Counted from the first letter of the stretch, positions 32,820 through 45,569 are shown. The stretch is DNA of 64,000 nt from Prosopocoilus inquinatus (GCA_036172665.1 CM069877.1:11056501-11120500), one strand, 5' to 3'. Notes: a model not told the origin generated them from the letters alone. A program made the numbers and translations.

Positions 32820-35800
32820 ATTTGTTCGTTCGCGAAAGAAAATACGACATCCGTATCGAAGGACCAACCGGCGCGCGGCGGCGCGGTGATACAATGCATA
32901 AAAACCACCGCGTTGCTGTAAGCGGGTTTGTTTTATTTTGTCTTTACAAACACATAAATTGCAATTTGCGTGTTTTAAAACTGTATAAACATTTTATTAC
33001 TCGACCTATACTTTTGAGGTTAATCGAAGAATAAGTATTTTCGATGATTTAAGATCTTCTGAGCAGACGTTGTCTTATTGCAAACGCATCGTCTGCATTC
33101 GTCGCAACAAATATCTGACAGTATCCAGCTCGAAGGACCAATCGGCGAAAAATATATGGCTTATTTTTCTTTATTTTGCCAATATGAAAAAATGCAGCTT
33201 TCGTATTTTCAGGACCTCTGCAATGCCACTGTTTTTTTTTTTGACTTGTACTTTAATATGCCAGGCCAGCTTAGGTTTTGCTGATTCGAGTTTATGCACG
33301 ATTTACAAGTCCCGGAGCAAAGATTTTCTTCAATTGTTTGCGTCATGTTAATCGATTTTTCAATCGATTCGTACAAAGAAAGCTGTGGTGGCAAAATTTG
33401 CGCGTTCGCTCGCATTCGCGAAAGAAAATATTACGATATCCGTATCGAAGGACCAATCGGTGGAGCGGCGATACATTACGTAAAAACGACCGCATTTCTA
33501 ACGGTGACCTTGTTTTACTTTACCTTTACAAACATAAAAATTACGTTTGCGTATTTTAAAACTGTGTAAACTGCATTTATTTTATTCGACCTATACTTTT
33601 GAGGTTAATCGAAGAATCAGTATTATCGACGATTTAAGATCTTCAGAGCAGACGTCTTCGCAGTCGTCTGCATACGTCACAACAAATATCACAGTATCAG
33701 GCTCGAAGGACCAGTCGGCAAAAAATATATGGCTTATTTTTCGTTATTTTGCCAACATGAAAAAAATGCAGCTTTCGTATTTTCAGGACCTATGCAATGC
33801 TATAGATTTTTTTTTTTACTTTGACTTGTACTTTAATAGGCCAGGCCAGCTTAGGTTTTGCTGATTCGAGTTTCTGCACGATTTACAAGTCCCAGAGCAG
33901 AGATTTTCTTCAATTGTTTGCGTCGTGTTAATCGATTTTTCAATCGATTCATTTAAAGAAAACTGTGGTGGAAAAATTTGCGCATTCGCCCACATTCGCG
34001 AAAGATAATATTACGATATCCATATCGAAGGACCAATCGGTGGAGCGGTGATGCATTACGTAAAAACGACTGCATTTTTCTAACAGCGACCTTGTTTTAA
34101 CTTGTTCCTACAAACATAAAAATTGCAATTTGCGCGTTTCGACGCCTACATACATTTATACTACTCGACCCATACTTTACACGTACGTTAATCGTAGAAT
34201 GAGTATTTCCTTAGATTTAAGAGCTTCAGAGCAGACACTGTCTTGTTGCAAACGCATTCGTCTGCATTCGCCGCAAAAAGTACCTCACATTATCCGGCTC
34301 GAAGGACCAATCAGCGAAAAATAACTTATTTTTCTCGGTGGAGCGGCGATGCATTAATTATTAAAAACGACCGCATTTCTAACAGTGACCTTGTTTTACT
34401 TTACCTTTACAAACATAAAAATTACGTTTGCGTGTTTTAAAACTGTGTAAACGTTTATTTTACTCGACCTATACTTTTGAGGTTAACCGAAGAATCAGTA
34501 TTATCGAAGATTTAAGATCTTCAGAGCAGACTTTGTCTTCGCAGTCGTCTGCATTCGTCGCAACAAATATCTCACAGTATCCAGCTCGAAGGACCAATCG
34601 ATGAAAAATATACGGCTTATTTTTCTTTTTTTTGCCAACATGAAAAAATGCAGCTTTCGTATTTTCAGGACCTCTGCAATGCATTTGTTTTTTTTTTTTT
34701 TTTTTACTTTGACTTGTACTTTAATAGGCCAGGCCAGCTTAGGTTTTCCCGATTCGAGTTTCTGCACGATTTATAAGTCCCAGAGCAAAGATTTTCTTCA
34801 TTTGTTTGCGTCATGTTAATCGATTTTTCAATCGATTCGTACAAAGAAAGCTGTGGTAGCAAAATTTGCGCGTTCGCTCGCATTCGCGAAAGAAAATATT
34901 ACGATATCCACATCGAAGGACCAATCGGTGGAGCGGCGATTTATTACGTAAAAATGACCGCAATTACGATATACATATCGAAGGACCAATCGGCGGAGCG
35001 GCGATACATTATGTAAAAGCGACCGCATTTCTAACAGTGGATTTGTTTTACTTTGTCCTAACTAACATAAAATTGCAATTTGCATGTTTCGAAGCTGTGT
35101 ACATTTATATTACTCGACCCATACACGTACGTTAATCGTAGAATGAGTATTTCCTTAGATTTAAGAGCTTCAGAGCAGAAACTGTCTTGTTGCAAACGCA
35201 TTCGTCTCCATTCGCCGCAAAAAGTACCTCACATTATCCAGCTCGAAGGACCAATCAGCGACAATAACTTATTTTTCTTTATTTTGACAACACAAAAATT
35301 GCAAGAAAATAATTTCTAAACTTTAAACGGACAAAAGTCGACTTCAATTATAACACTTGCGGTTTTCGTGTATTCAGGACTTATGCAATTCTATTTTTTT
35401 TTTTATACTTTGACTTGTACTTTAATAAGCCCGCTAAGGTTTTGGTGAACCGAATTTCTGTACAATTTCCAAGTTCTAAAGCAAGGATTTTCTTCAATTT
35501 AAGACTTTCTTTGCATCATGTTAATCAATTTTTCAATCGATTCATAACAAAAAGGCTCGAAGGACCAATCGGTGATAAAATGAAAAACACTTTTTTATTC
35601 ACGAATTTATAATTTCAACATTTTTTTTTTATTTTGATAATACCTTATGCAATCATAAAATCCGCTCTGTTTTTTTTTTACTGTGTTCTATTCCTCACCT
35701 CAGTTACTACTTTAGAATTGAGCGATTTGAGTTTCTGCGGAACTTACGAGATCCAGGGCAAGGATTTTATTCAATTCACCATTTGCTTGCGCTGTCTGGT

Positions 35801-36480
35801 CGATCAGTTCACTCGTTCGTACCACTCGCCAAGGAAAACGTCGTCATATCCGACTCGAAGGACCACGCGACGATTGCATTACGTAATATAAACCTCCATT
35901 TTTATTCAATATCTTCCAAACAAAAGTGACGAAGTGACATTTCTTATTATATTTGAAGGTACTTTGACGTTTATACTTTTGTTTACAAACTTAGGATTGG
36001 GCGATTTGAAATTGTGTATAATTTAAGAGCCCCACAGAGGAACGATTTTCTTGAATTCCCCCCCCCCCCCCCCGATTTTTGCGTCACGCCGACCCTTGCA
36101 AATCAAAATTTACTTTATCCGCACGCACTCGCCAAAAAGGAGTCGTTACATCGGGGGCTCTAAGGACCAATCGGCGACGAAGCGAATTTTATCTTTCGTT
36201 TTCCAAACAACATAAAAATTAGATTTTTGAGTTTTAACTCCTTACTATGCGATCAGATTGCGGCGATGCGCTTCGAGTTGTTCTATTATTCTTCATTAAT
36301 TTAGGATCGGTTAGCTTGAGTTTCCGCATAATTTGAGAAAGTTCCGGGGCAAGGATTTGTTTGTTCAATTAACCGTTTGCTTCCGTGTAATTTTGTTAAT
36401 CAATTATTTGCCCGATTGTGCCGCTCGCCAAAGAAAGTATCGTCATATCCGGCTCGAAGGACCACTCGACGTTGAAATAA
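32820..36480 (+). repeat. ~300-bp repeat array, plus-oriented half
   Basis: Copies of the core (t/c)CGAAGGACCAATCGG appear at about 32,850, 33,128, 33,443, 33,700, 34,026, 34,296, 34,584, 34,914, 34,979, 35,241, 35,557, 35,855, 36,167 and 36,457, mostly 260-330 bp apart. Two alternating unit types are visible up to 35 kb. One has cacattatccggctcgaag preceded by gcaaacgcattcgtctgcat. The other has acgatatccgtatcgaag followed by gtggagcggcgat. Later units instead carry cgccaaagaaagt...gtcatatccggctcg. Many short frames cross it, none supported. Confidence 0.85.
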
Positions 36481-36499
36481 AAGCAATTTTTCTTGTTTG

Positions 36500-36880
36500 A
36501 CAAATACAAAAATGGCAGCAAAGTTTTATAGAGTGGTTCGTTTAACGCCAAAATTTTGTTTTAGATGCTACAAAACTGTAAGCTTCACGAGAGTACTCTC
36601 GCTAATGTGCCGATGCCCTTTTCGGGGTCCTATAAAGTAGAATATTTTTGATATATCTACAATTGACAGCCCAATACGGGGTTGCTTGTGATCACGGACC
36701 GCCCTGTTGGTGTTAAATAAACGTACTATTTTTACTGAATCGGAATATCTTTAATTTTCCGATATTTACGTTTGTGGGAGAGAATCAAAAGATAGAACAA
36801 CTCGAAGTGCTTATCATGACGTCATAAAACTTTAAAAAAATTGCCATTCTTATGTTTGTAAAACAAGAAAAATAGTTTTT
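36500..36880 (-). repeat. Repeat with GAGAGTACTCTC core, minus copy
   Basis: Reverse complement of the family at 40,790-41,030, 41,950-42,250 and 42,530-42,740. Shared strings include gattcagtaaaa.tag followed by ttatttaacgc, cgtattgggctgtcaa, the pair ttatactttacaggaccc, and the palindrome gcgagagtactctcgc. Confidence 0.75.
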
Positions 36881-36884
36881 ATCT

Positions 36885-39020
36885 CAATGTCCTTCGAGCC
36901 GGATATGACGAGACTTTCTTTGGCGAGCGGAACAATCGAGAAAAGGATCGATTAACAAGATGACACGAAACAGTTAATCGAACAAACTGATCGTGTAGTA
37001 AGGAGTTAAAACTCAAAAAACTAATTTTTAAGTTAATTTGAAAGCAGAAAAAAATTCGTTTCACCATCGTTTGGTCCCTCGAGCAGGATGGAACGGTGCT
37101 CTTTTGGCGAGTGTTTGCGGATAAAGTAAGTTGTTTTTTATGTGTCGGCGTGACGCAAGAGTGGCTCTTAGATTGTACACAAATTCAATTTCGTTGGTCC
37201 TTCGAGCCGGATATGGCAACATTTTCTTTGGCAAGCGGTACAAACGAGTGAACAATTGATTAACAAGATAACGCAAGCAATTGGTTAACTTAACAAACAA
37301 AATCTGTGCCCAGACACTTTTTTAAATTGTGCGGAATTCAAAATTCTCCCAATCCTAGATTGGTGAAGGATGGAACAACTCCATCCTTCACCAATCTAGG
37401 ATTGAATCGAAGTGCGTATCGCGATTACATAGTTGTTTATAAAACGAAACAAAAAAATTGTTTTATTTCATCGGCAAGTGGTCCTTCGGGCCGGATATGA
37501 CGACACTTTCTTTGGCAAGCGGTGCAACCGAGCAAATAATCGATTAACAAGACGACACGGAAGCAAACGATTAATCGAACAAACAAAATCCTTGCCCCGA
37601 AACTTTCTTAAATCGCGCGGAAACTCAACCTAACCGATCCTAAATTAAATAATAATAAAATAAAATAAAGAATAATAGAACAACTCGAAATGCATCATAA
37701 CCTGAACGCGTAGTGGGGAGTTAAAACTCAAAATCTAATTTTTATGTTGTTTGTTGGAAAACGAAGGAAAAATTCGCTTCGTCGCCGATTGGTCCTTCGA
37801 GCCGCGGATGTAACGACGCTTTTTTAGCGAGCGCGTGCGGATAAAATAAATTTGATTTGCAAGTGTCGGCGTGACGCAAGACTCGGGGGGAGTTCAAGAA
37901 AATGGTTGCCCTGTGGGGCTCTTAAATTGTACACAAATTCAAATCACCCGATCTTGAGTTTGTAAACAAAAGTGTAAACGCCAAAGCGCATTAAAATATA
38001 ATCAGAAATGTCACTTTTTCACTTTTGTTTGCAAGACATCATATAGAAACGAGGCTTTAGTTTCCGTAATGCAATCGTCGCTTGGTCCTTCGAGTCGGAT
38101 ATGAAGACGTTTCCCTTGGCAAGTGGTATGAACAAGTGAACTGATCGACAAGACGGCGCAAACAAACAGTGAATTGAATAGAACCCTTGCCGTGGGGCTT
38201 TTAAGTTGGGCAGAAACTCAAACCGCATCTATTCTAAATTAATAACTAAAGAATATAAGAATGTAAAGAAAACAGAATGTATTATATGCTTGCAAAAGGC
38301 ATTGTAAAAAAACTGTCGCAACTATAAATTTATAAAAAAAAAATTGTTGCAAATCGTTTTTATTGCAGTGAAAACCTCGAGCAGCCTCTTCAAAAAAAAA
38401 TATATATAAATAAAAAAGGATTTTCCTTTTATCACCGACTTGTCCTTCGAGCTTCCTTTGGTGAATCGATCGACAAATCAATTAACATTACGCAAAAAAT
38501 AGTTTAAGAATTTAAGAAAATCCTTGTCTTGGAATTTGGAAACTGTGCGTCATCTCGAATCACCAAATCCTGAGCAGGCACATTAAAGTATAAGCCAAAG
38601 TAAAAAAAAAAAATTGCAGAGGTTCTGAAAATGCGAAAACAGCAATTTTTATATTGGCAAAATGAAGTAAAATAAATTAAAAGATGCGCGGATTGGTCCT
38701 TCGAGCCGGATACTGTAACATTTGTTTTGACGGACGCAGAGCAATGTGTTTGCAATAACATCGTGCCTACTCTGAAGCTCTTAATTCTCCTTAATTACTC
38801 ATTATTCGATTAAAACCAGAAGTATAGCACTAAGATATATAGCTTTAAGACAAGCAAATTGCAAATTTCTATGTTTGTAGGACAAAATAAAGCAAAGCCA
38901 ATGATAGAAATGCGATTGTTTTTACATAACGTATCTCCGCGCCGCGGATTGGTCCTTCGATATACGAATGTCGTCGTAATTTTTTCTTTCGCAAATGTAG
39001 ACGATCGAGCAAGATGACAC
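36885..39020 (-). repeat. ~300-bp repeat array, minus-oriented half
   Basis: The same family in reverse: ggtccttcgagccggatat-type cores at about 36,890, 37,070, 37,194, 37,478, 37,789, 38,084, 38,442, 38,694 and 38,950. Individual units are closest to the mirror-image unit on the plus half, for example 37,700-38,060 with 35,900-36,270 and 38,070-38,230 with 35,735-35,890. Confidence 0.85.
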
Positions 39021-39109
39021 AAAAGACAAGGAATTGAAGAAAGTTCTTGTTTTGGGATTTTGCGCAGAAACTCGAATCACCAAATCCTAAGCTGGTGTTT
39101 GAAGTAAGA

Positions 39110-39310
39110 ACCGGATAAGAGTAGAATTCTCTGCCTAAACCAATCGCCAGATGCAGAGTGCAGGTGCAAACTTTTGAGAATTTCGTATTCAAGTGATTCT
39201 CTCTTAATTTGGAAATGCAGAAAATGACTGAAACGCGATTTTGTGATTTATTCGGCGAGACGTTCTGGAAATTAATTTCACAGCGTTCGCTTCGCTCGAT
39301 GAAATGAAGT
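39110..39310 (-). repeat. Dispersed repeat, minus copy (partner 25,099-25,350)
   Basis: The complement reads gtgaaattaatttccagaac, then gtctcgccgaataaatcac, and ctgcatctggcgattgg, in the same order as at 25.1 kb. Confidence 0.75.
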
Positions 39311-40700
39311 CGTCAGTCGTAGGCGCGAATTCATTCGGAACGCTCCGAGCCGCAATTAGGGCCTGAATGGCCTTCCGATTCGAGGCTGAAAGACGCGCGC
39401 CAACTTTTCCTTTTAAATGAAAGGATCAATCGGCGATTAAACGACGAGAAAGACTCTCGTTCTTCTGCCTTTTTGGAAGATGAAAGAAAATCTCGACTGT
39501 GAAGGCGAGAAGTAGCGCGACGAAGAGAATGCCGCCGAGATGAGAGCCTTAAGTACAGCTTCGAACGTAACACCTGCTCTCGGTTTATTCATAGGATGAC
39601 CTTGACCATGCCCTCCGTGCGACGGCGCGGCGGTGGAATGAAATTCAAAATTTAATATTAATGTTCATTGTGCCACAGGGCGTTGGGTTTGTGCCCTTAG
39701 GAAACTGCTCACAGGTCCTGCACTAAGCCTCTGCTACTGAAGCTGAATTCCATCCCCCACTCCCAAACAGATAGGGTTCTTATCCCTTTACTTATGAAAT
39801 TAAATTAAGGCCAGTTCCTATTTCACCACTAACGCACATAGAAAGCGCTCTCAAAATATATTCCCCTTGCAGCACGTCTCTTAAGTTTTATTTACTTGCA
39901 CAGTTTCAGCGCCCAAAAAAAAAACCACCTCCGAATTTCTGCTTAACAAAAAGGCTACGTTTGCAACAACTGCCTATCGAAATCGGGGGGATTTTATGTC
40001 GGTTAATTTGCGCTTAACTTTCTCCTCTTCTCCACCAATTAAACATCTCAAACCGCCCGCCAACATCTCTTCCTTTCGTGTTCGCGAAAAAATCCAATCG
40101 GATCTAATTAATTCGAACGGCGCGCGCGTTTTTCCTCACTCACTGATTTCAATTCTGCTCATTAAAATGCAAATTTGATTAGCGGCTCGCCCGCCGCCGC
40201 CGCCGCCGGGAATTTTAAACTCACCCCCTCCTCCCCACCCACTCAAACTTTCACCGCCGGAAATCTCTCAGTTCGCCCCGGATAATCCCGTACTAGCATT
40301 AATTCAGGTTGCACTCGCAACCTGTAAATACCGGAAGCGGCGGCGGCGAGGCGATCCGATCTCGGTTTGCTTGCGTATCGCGGATGGTGGCAGGGGGAAG
40401 AGGAAACACAAAGTTTGACTTTTAATTAAATTAGTTTAAATTATTCAATGTGGGTACCTACCTTGTCGGAGGGGAGGGGGGAATTTTAAATTACCCGAAA
40501 GTTTCTTCGCTGTTAACCAAAAAAGAAACTACGCGGAGTTTTCCTAGTGAATATTAAATAAATCTGGCTTTCAGTTTTTAAACTAAAAAGAAAAAAGAAT
40601 AGATCCCGAATCATCGAAGAAAAACTAAAAGGGGAACAAAATTTCGTTTGCTGCATACAAAGAAAATATAAAGATAAATCCACTAATAAAAAATGACTTT
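39311..40700. other. Unassigned stretch, GC-rich around 40.2-40.4 kb
   Basis: Contains gcccgccgccgccgccgccg near 40,190 and ggcggcggcg near 40,335, with CT-rich runs on each side. No gene recognised. Confidence 0.3.
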
Positions 40701-43260
40701 TCCTTTTTTTATATAAGTGGTCCTTCTAGTCGGATATGGCGACGGTTTGCTACAGTCGATTTTTTTTTATTTTGTCGTTCCGGATGGTTAGGGATCCTCT
40801 CCCACAAACGTAAAATTAAAGATATTCCGATTCAGTAAAACTAGGACGCTTATTTAACGCATACAGGGCGGTTCGTAATAACAAGCAACTTCGTATTGGG
40901 TTGTCAATCGTAGATACTTCAAAAATACTATACTTTACAGGACCCAGAAAGAAGGGCATCGGTGCTTTAGCGAGAGTATTCTCGCGCAGCTTACAGCTTT
41001 TTAGCATCTACAAAAAAAACTGTGGAGTTAAACGCGTAAAGGCCTATTTAGATATTTACGCCTGTTCGCATGACGCACCCGTTTGCGCAAAAGTGTAAAC
41101 ATTGACGGAAATACTATCGCAACGTGTATTTTATAGATCAGCGTCGCAAACGGTTCGAAAATATCAAAATTCACTCCATATTAATATTATAATGATCGTT
41201 TACTATAAAAATCTTTGAAATACTAACAAATTAATAATTATTTTACCACCCATCGTAAGCTTTAATACAATTTCTGAAAATTTAAACAAACATAAACATA
41301 AATCATGACCAACTTTTTTTGCAGACGGTTCCGATTCCGCGGTTACCTAGACAAACGGGTCAATTTTTAAATTGTTCAATTCGTTAACGAAGGCTGATGT
41401 TTTGGCGGTAGCGTAAACGTTGCGTTATGCGTACGGACGTCACTCTATAAATCGGTTTTAAGGCAAACAGGGCATCGGCGCATTAGCGGGAATACTCTCG
41501 CCCAGCTTACAGTTTCTTAGCACGTACAAAGAAAAACTATGCCGTGAGACGCGCAAGGCAAAAAGGGCATCGGTGCATTAGGGGGAGTACTCTCGCCCAG
41601 CTTAACTAGGCAAATTTCGGGACAAGGATTTCATTTGTTCAATTAACTGTTTGCTTCGTGTTATCCTGTTATACAATTATTTGCTCTTTTGGACCGCTCG
41701 CTAAAGAAAGTGGCTTGAAGTACTACTCGACGATGTAATAAAAACATTTTTGTTTTGTTTTACAAACAACTTTATAATCGCGATACAAACTTCGAGTTGT
41801 TTTATCCTTCGGCAATTTAGAATTAGGTGAATTTTGACTTCCGCGCAATTTGGAGGAGTTTCAGGGCAAGGATTTTGTTTGTTCAATATGCCACAGGCGG
41901 CGGCAATAAATAAAAGTGATCTTTAACTTCCCCCCAAAAGCGCAGATATCGTAAAAAAGATATTACGATTCAGTAAAAATAGTAAATTTATTTAACGCAA
42001 ACATGGTGATCCATGATATTAAGCAACTCCGTATTGGGCTGTCAAGCGTAGATATATCAAAAATATTATACTTTACAGGACCCAGAAAAAAGGGCTTCAA
42101 CGCATTGGCGAGAGTACTCTCGGGCAGCTTACAGTTTCTTAGCATATACAAAAGAAAACTATAACGTGATACGCGCAAGGCAAAAAGAGCATCGGCGCAT
42201 TAGCGGGAGTACTCTCATGCAGCTTACAGTTCTTAGCATCCACAAAAAGAAACTACGACGTGAATCTCAAACAAACTCCGAAAATGCACTCCAAAGTGCG
42301 ATATCACGCAACACATTGTCAGGACTAAAAATGATAAAAAAATCTTGCGTCAACTGAATTTACACCAATGGTAGTGGATGTCGAAAATAGAGTCCGGAAA
42401 TCGCCGGAGTCAAGGAATAAGTCTTCCACAATGCTTCGCACGACAGCCCTATCCGTCGCGGCCTCAGTAGTACATGGAACGGCATTTTCAGTACTATGCA
42501 AGGCAAAAACCAAATCTGCACAAACACACTGTCAATAATAGAGATATATCAAAAATATTATACTTTGCAGGACTCCGAAAAAAGGGCACTGGCACACTAG
42601 CGAGAGTACTCTCGCGCAGCTTACGGTTTTTTACCATTTACAAGAGAAACTATGGTGTTAAACGCTTAAGGCAAAAAGGGCATCGGCGCATTAGCGGGAG
42701 TACTCTCGCGCAGCTTGCTGTTCTTAGCATCTACAAATAAGAAACTACCGGCGCGAATAAAAAAAAAATTTAAAACGTTACCCTCTCTGAATTTGAGTTA
42801 AACTAAATTGACAGGTGCAAATAAGCAACCAACAAAATGATACGGTATACGGGACATACTCATAACTGTGTGAGCAGATTCTACAAAAAAAAAATTAATA
42901 AAACCTCCAACTACGTTAAGGAAACAAACTAGAAAAATTAACACAAGCCAGTATGCCCCTCCCGCAAAGTTCGCAGCCAAAATATGCGCACAATATTTAA
43001 CCCAAAAATTGTAAGTCCACTGATGTTGCTGGTGCACTCCGCGACAAACCCGGAAATGCACTCCGCGCGACGTCATGCAACATGCTGCCAGAAGAAAAAA
43101 AGATGGAAAAATCTTACGTCAAACTGAATTCACACCAATGCTTCCTCTCAGGAGTACAATGTCAATCCGGAAGTAGCCGGAGTTGCGACTGTTTTCAAGG
43201 AAGAGGTTTCCTCAACGCTTCGCATGACAGCCGTCGCGGCGTCAGTCGGGAATGGAACAG
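40701..43260 (+). repeat. Mosaic of GAGAGTACTCTC-family and array-family fragments
   Basis: GAGAGTACTCTC-type copies lie at about 40,790-41,030 (core gagagtattctcg), 41,470-41,600 (two partial), 41,950-42,250 (two cores) and 42,530-42,740 (two cores). Fragments of the ~300-bp array family occur at 40,715-40,745 (minus) and 41,610-41,890 (plus). A separate direct duplication pairs 42,270-42,485 with 43,030-43,255, sharing aaatgcactcc and gtcaactgaatt.acaccaat with cgc(a/t)tgacagcc. Confidence 0.7.
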
Positions 43261-43720
43261 AATGAGAGAAAGTATGGAAATAAACAACTGCAAGCGGTAA
43301 ACGCACGTGAATATCAAGTCAAAATGGCGGAACCAAATATGTCGCTTACTTTTCCGGAAAACAGGAAAGCCGATAACAGCGGGGCACACTCCACAGAACC
43401 CGTAAACGATCCCCCAGACGCGGGGAAAACTAAAGCGATGCGGTCAATAGTTCGTTCAGGACAGCTAGTTTCATTCTTCACGAAAACTTCAACACAAAAC
43501 ACAGCAAAGGCTCGCAGCGCGTTAAGAAATGCAACCACCAACTGATTTGCTTACTGGTCCGCAACGGAAGGAAAGGAGGAGAACGTGTGTTTGTTTTGCA
43601 AGCGCGTGCGAAGCAACACGTGCGCCACCCAAGTAGATAAATTAACAACAATATTTATTTTCACGAAGTTCACCCACATTGCCGGTGCGCTCAGTTTTAA
43701 CGGTTTAAAGACCTCCCTGT
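43261..43720. other. Unassigned stretch
   Basis: A 97-codon plus frame (43,252-43,545) overlaps a minus frame of similar length. Neither shows a domain. Confidence 0.3.
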
Positions 43721-44050
43721 ACAATTGTGATACGCAGATCGGATGGTTCTATCCCTCACTAATTTAGGATTGGGTGAATTCTGAGTTCTGCACAATTTAA
43801 AAAAAAGTGTCAAGCAAGGAATTTGTTTATTCCATTAACCGTTTGCTTCAGTGTCGTCATGTTAATCAATTATCTGCTCTTTCGTACCGCTCGCCAAATA
43901 AAGTGTCGTCATATCCGCTTCGAAGGACCGATTAAGAATCATTTCAACAAGAAATTCTCAAAAATTCACTTGCACTTTGCATCTGTTGATCAGTTTTGCA
44001 GAGAATTCTACTTTGTTAAAATTAGGCCGCTGATTCATTAAAATCCCAAA
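43721..44050 (+). repeat. Array-family fragment joined to the 25.1-kb repeat
   Basis: catatccgcttcgaaggacc at about 43,909-43,928 is the array-family core, preceded by gtaccgctcgccaaa. It then passes at about 43,940 into the dispersed repeat shared with 25.1 and 39.1 kb (cactttgcatctgttgatca, then gagaattctactttgtt). Confidence 0.7.
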
Positions 44051-44145
44051 CTTTCCTCGGGGTAAACGTAAACGTCAGTGTACGATCATTCAATTTTTTT
44101 TATCTTTGGTGTTTGCCCACCGGATTCTTAAGTCAAAGACTTGTC

Positions 44146-45478
44146 AGGACCTCAGGAGCGGGAGTGTATTTTTGTGTATGTAAGTGTTTCATGACTTTAT
44201 TACTTCCAAACCTCCTCGTCGTTGAAGGGGAAGCAGTGTCGAATTGCATCTCCAATATCCCCAAGTGAGTAGCGACCGCCCCCGAGAAATGTCTCGAACG
44301 GGCTGCGAACCCACGACCTTACGATTGCAAGGCCGTTCCCTTAACACTGAACCGTTCATGCGAAACTAATAGGCGGATTTCTCTGTTAGAACAAAGAAAT
44401 CTAATATAAGCACGGGTCATCCTTAATGCCGTCACATGATTACCTACCTTTCTGTTTACTGCAGAAACGGATGATCCACTTGATAGCCATGTTCCATAGC
44501 TTTGTTACTTCCAAACTTCCTCGCCGCTGAAGGAGAAGCAGTGTCGAATTGCATCTCCACTATCCCCAAGTGAGTAAGGACAACCACTGAAAAATATCTC
44601 TAGCGGGGTGTGAACGCACTACATTACGATTGGAAGGCCGATCCCTTACCCCTTAACCGTTAACGCGAAACTAAAAGGCGGACTTCTCTGTTGGAACAAA
44701 GAAATCTAATATGAGCACGGGCCGCCCTTAATGGCGTCATATGATTACCTATCTTTCTGTTTACTGTAGAAACAGATGACCCGCTTGATAGATAGATAGG
44801 ACCTCAGGAGCGGGAATGCATTTTTGTGTATGTAAGTGTTCCATGGCTTTGTTACTTCCAAAGCTCCTCGTCGCTGAATGGGAAGCTATTTCGAATTGCA
44901 TCTCCAATATCCCCAAGTGAGTAACGACCACCCCCGAGAAATATCTCGAACGGGGTGCGAACCCACCACCTTACGATTGCAAGGCCGATCCCTTACTCCT
45001 TAACCGTTCACGCGAAACTAAAAGGGGGATTTCTCTGTTAGAACAAGGAAATCTAATTTGAGCATGGGTTGTCCTTAATGGCGTCACATAATTACCTACA
45101 TTTTTGTTTATTGTAAAAACGGATGACCCGCTTGATAGATAGGACCTCAGGAGCGGGAATGCATTTTTGTGTATGTAATTGTTCCATGACTTTGTTACTT
45201 CCAAACCTCCTCGCAGTTGAAGGGAAAGCAGTGTCGAATTGCATCCCCAATATCCCCAAGTGAGTAACGACCACCCCAGAGAAACGTCTCGAGCGGGATG
45301 AGAACCCACCTTACGATTGCAAGGCCGATCCCGTTCCCTTAACCGTTCACGCGAAACCAAAATTCGAATTTCTCGGTTGGAACAAGGAAATCTAATATGA
45401 GCACGGGTCGCCCTTATTGGCGTCACATGATTACCTACCTTTCTGTTTACTGTAGAAACGGATAATCCGCTCGATAGA
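44146..45478 (-). repeat. Four tandem tRNA-derived SINE-like units
   Basis: Units of about 340 bp start near 44,146, 44,491, 44,800 and 45,143. On the minus strand each holds a tRNA-type head: ...gaacggttaagg, then ggccttgcaatcgtaaggt, then tggtgggttcgcaccccg (a B box), followed by a tail ending in tacacaaaaatgcattcccg. Unit 2 lacks the last part. The head resembles tRNA-derived SINE promoters of arthropods. Tandem rather than dispersed arrangement is unusual. 45,479-45,569 is unassigned. Confidence 0.7.
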
Positions 45479-45569
45479 TTTGTTATCTAACAATTCAAAG
45501 GATTCGATTAGTGTTGTATTTAGAATATTATAAAGTTTTCTTTCTCATTTTTAAAATTTCTTTTTAATA

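Noticed and set aside
34000..39000. Many 60-110-codon frames in the ~300-bp array
   Set aside because: They recur in step with the repeat units on both strands and show no protein family. Best explained as by-products of the repeats.
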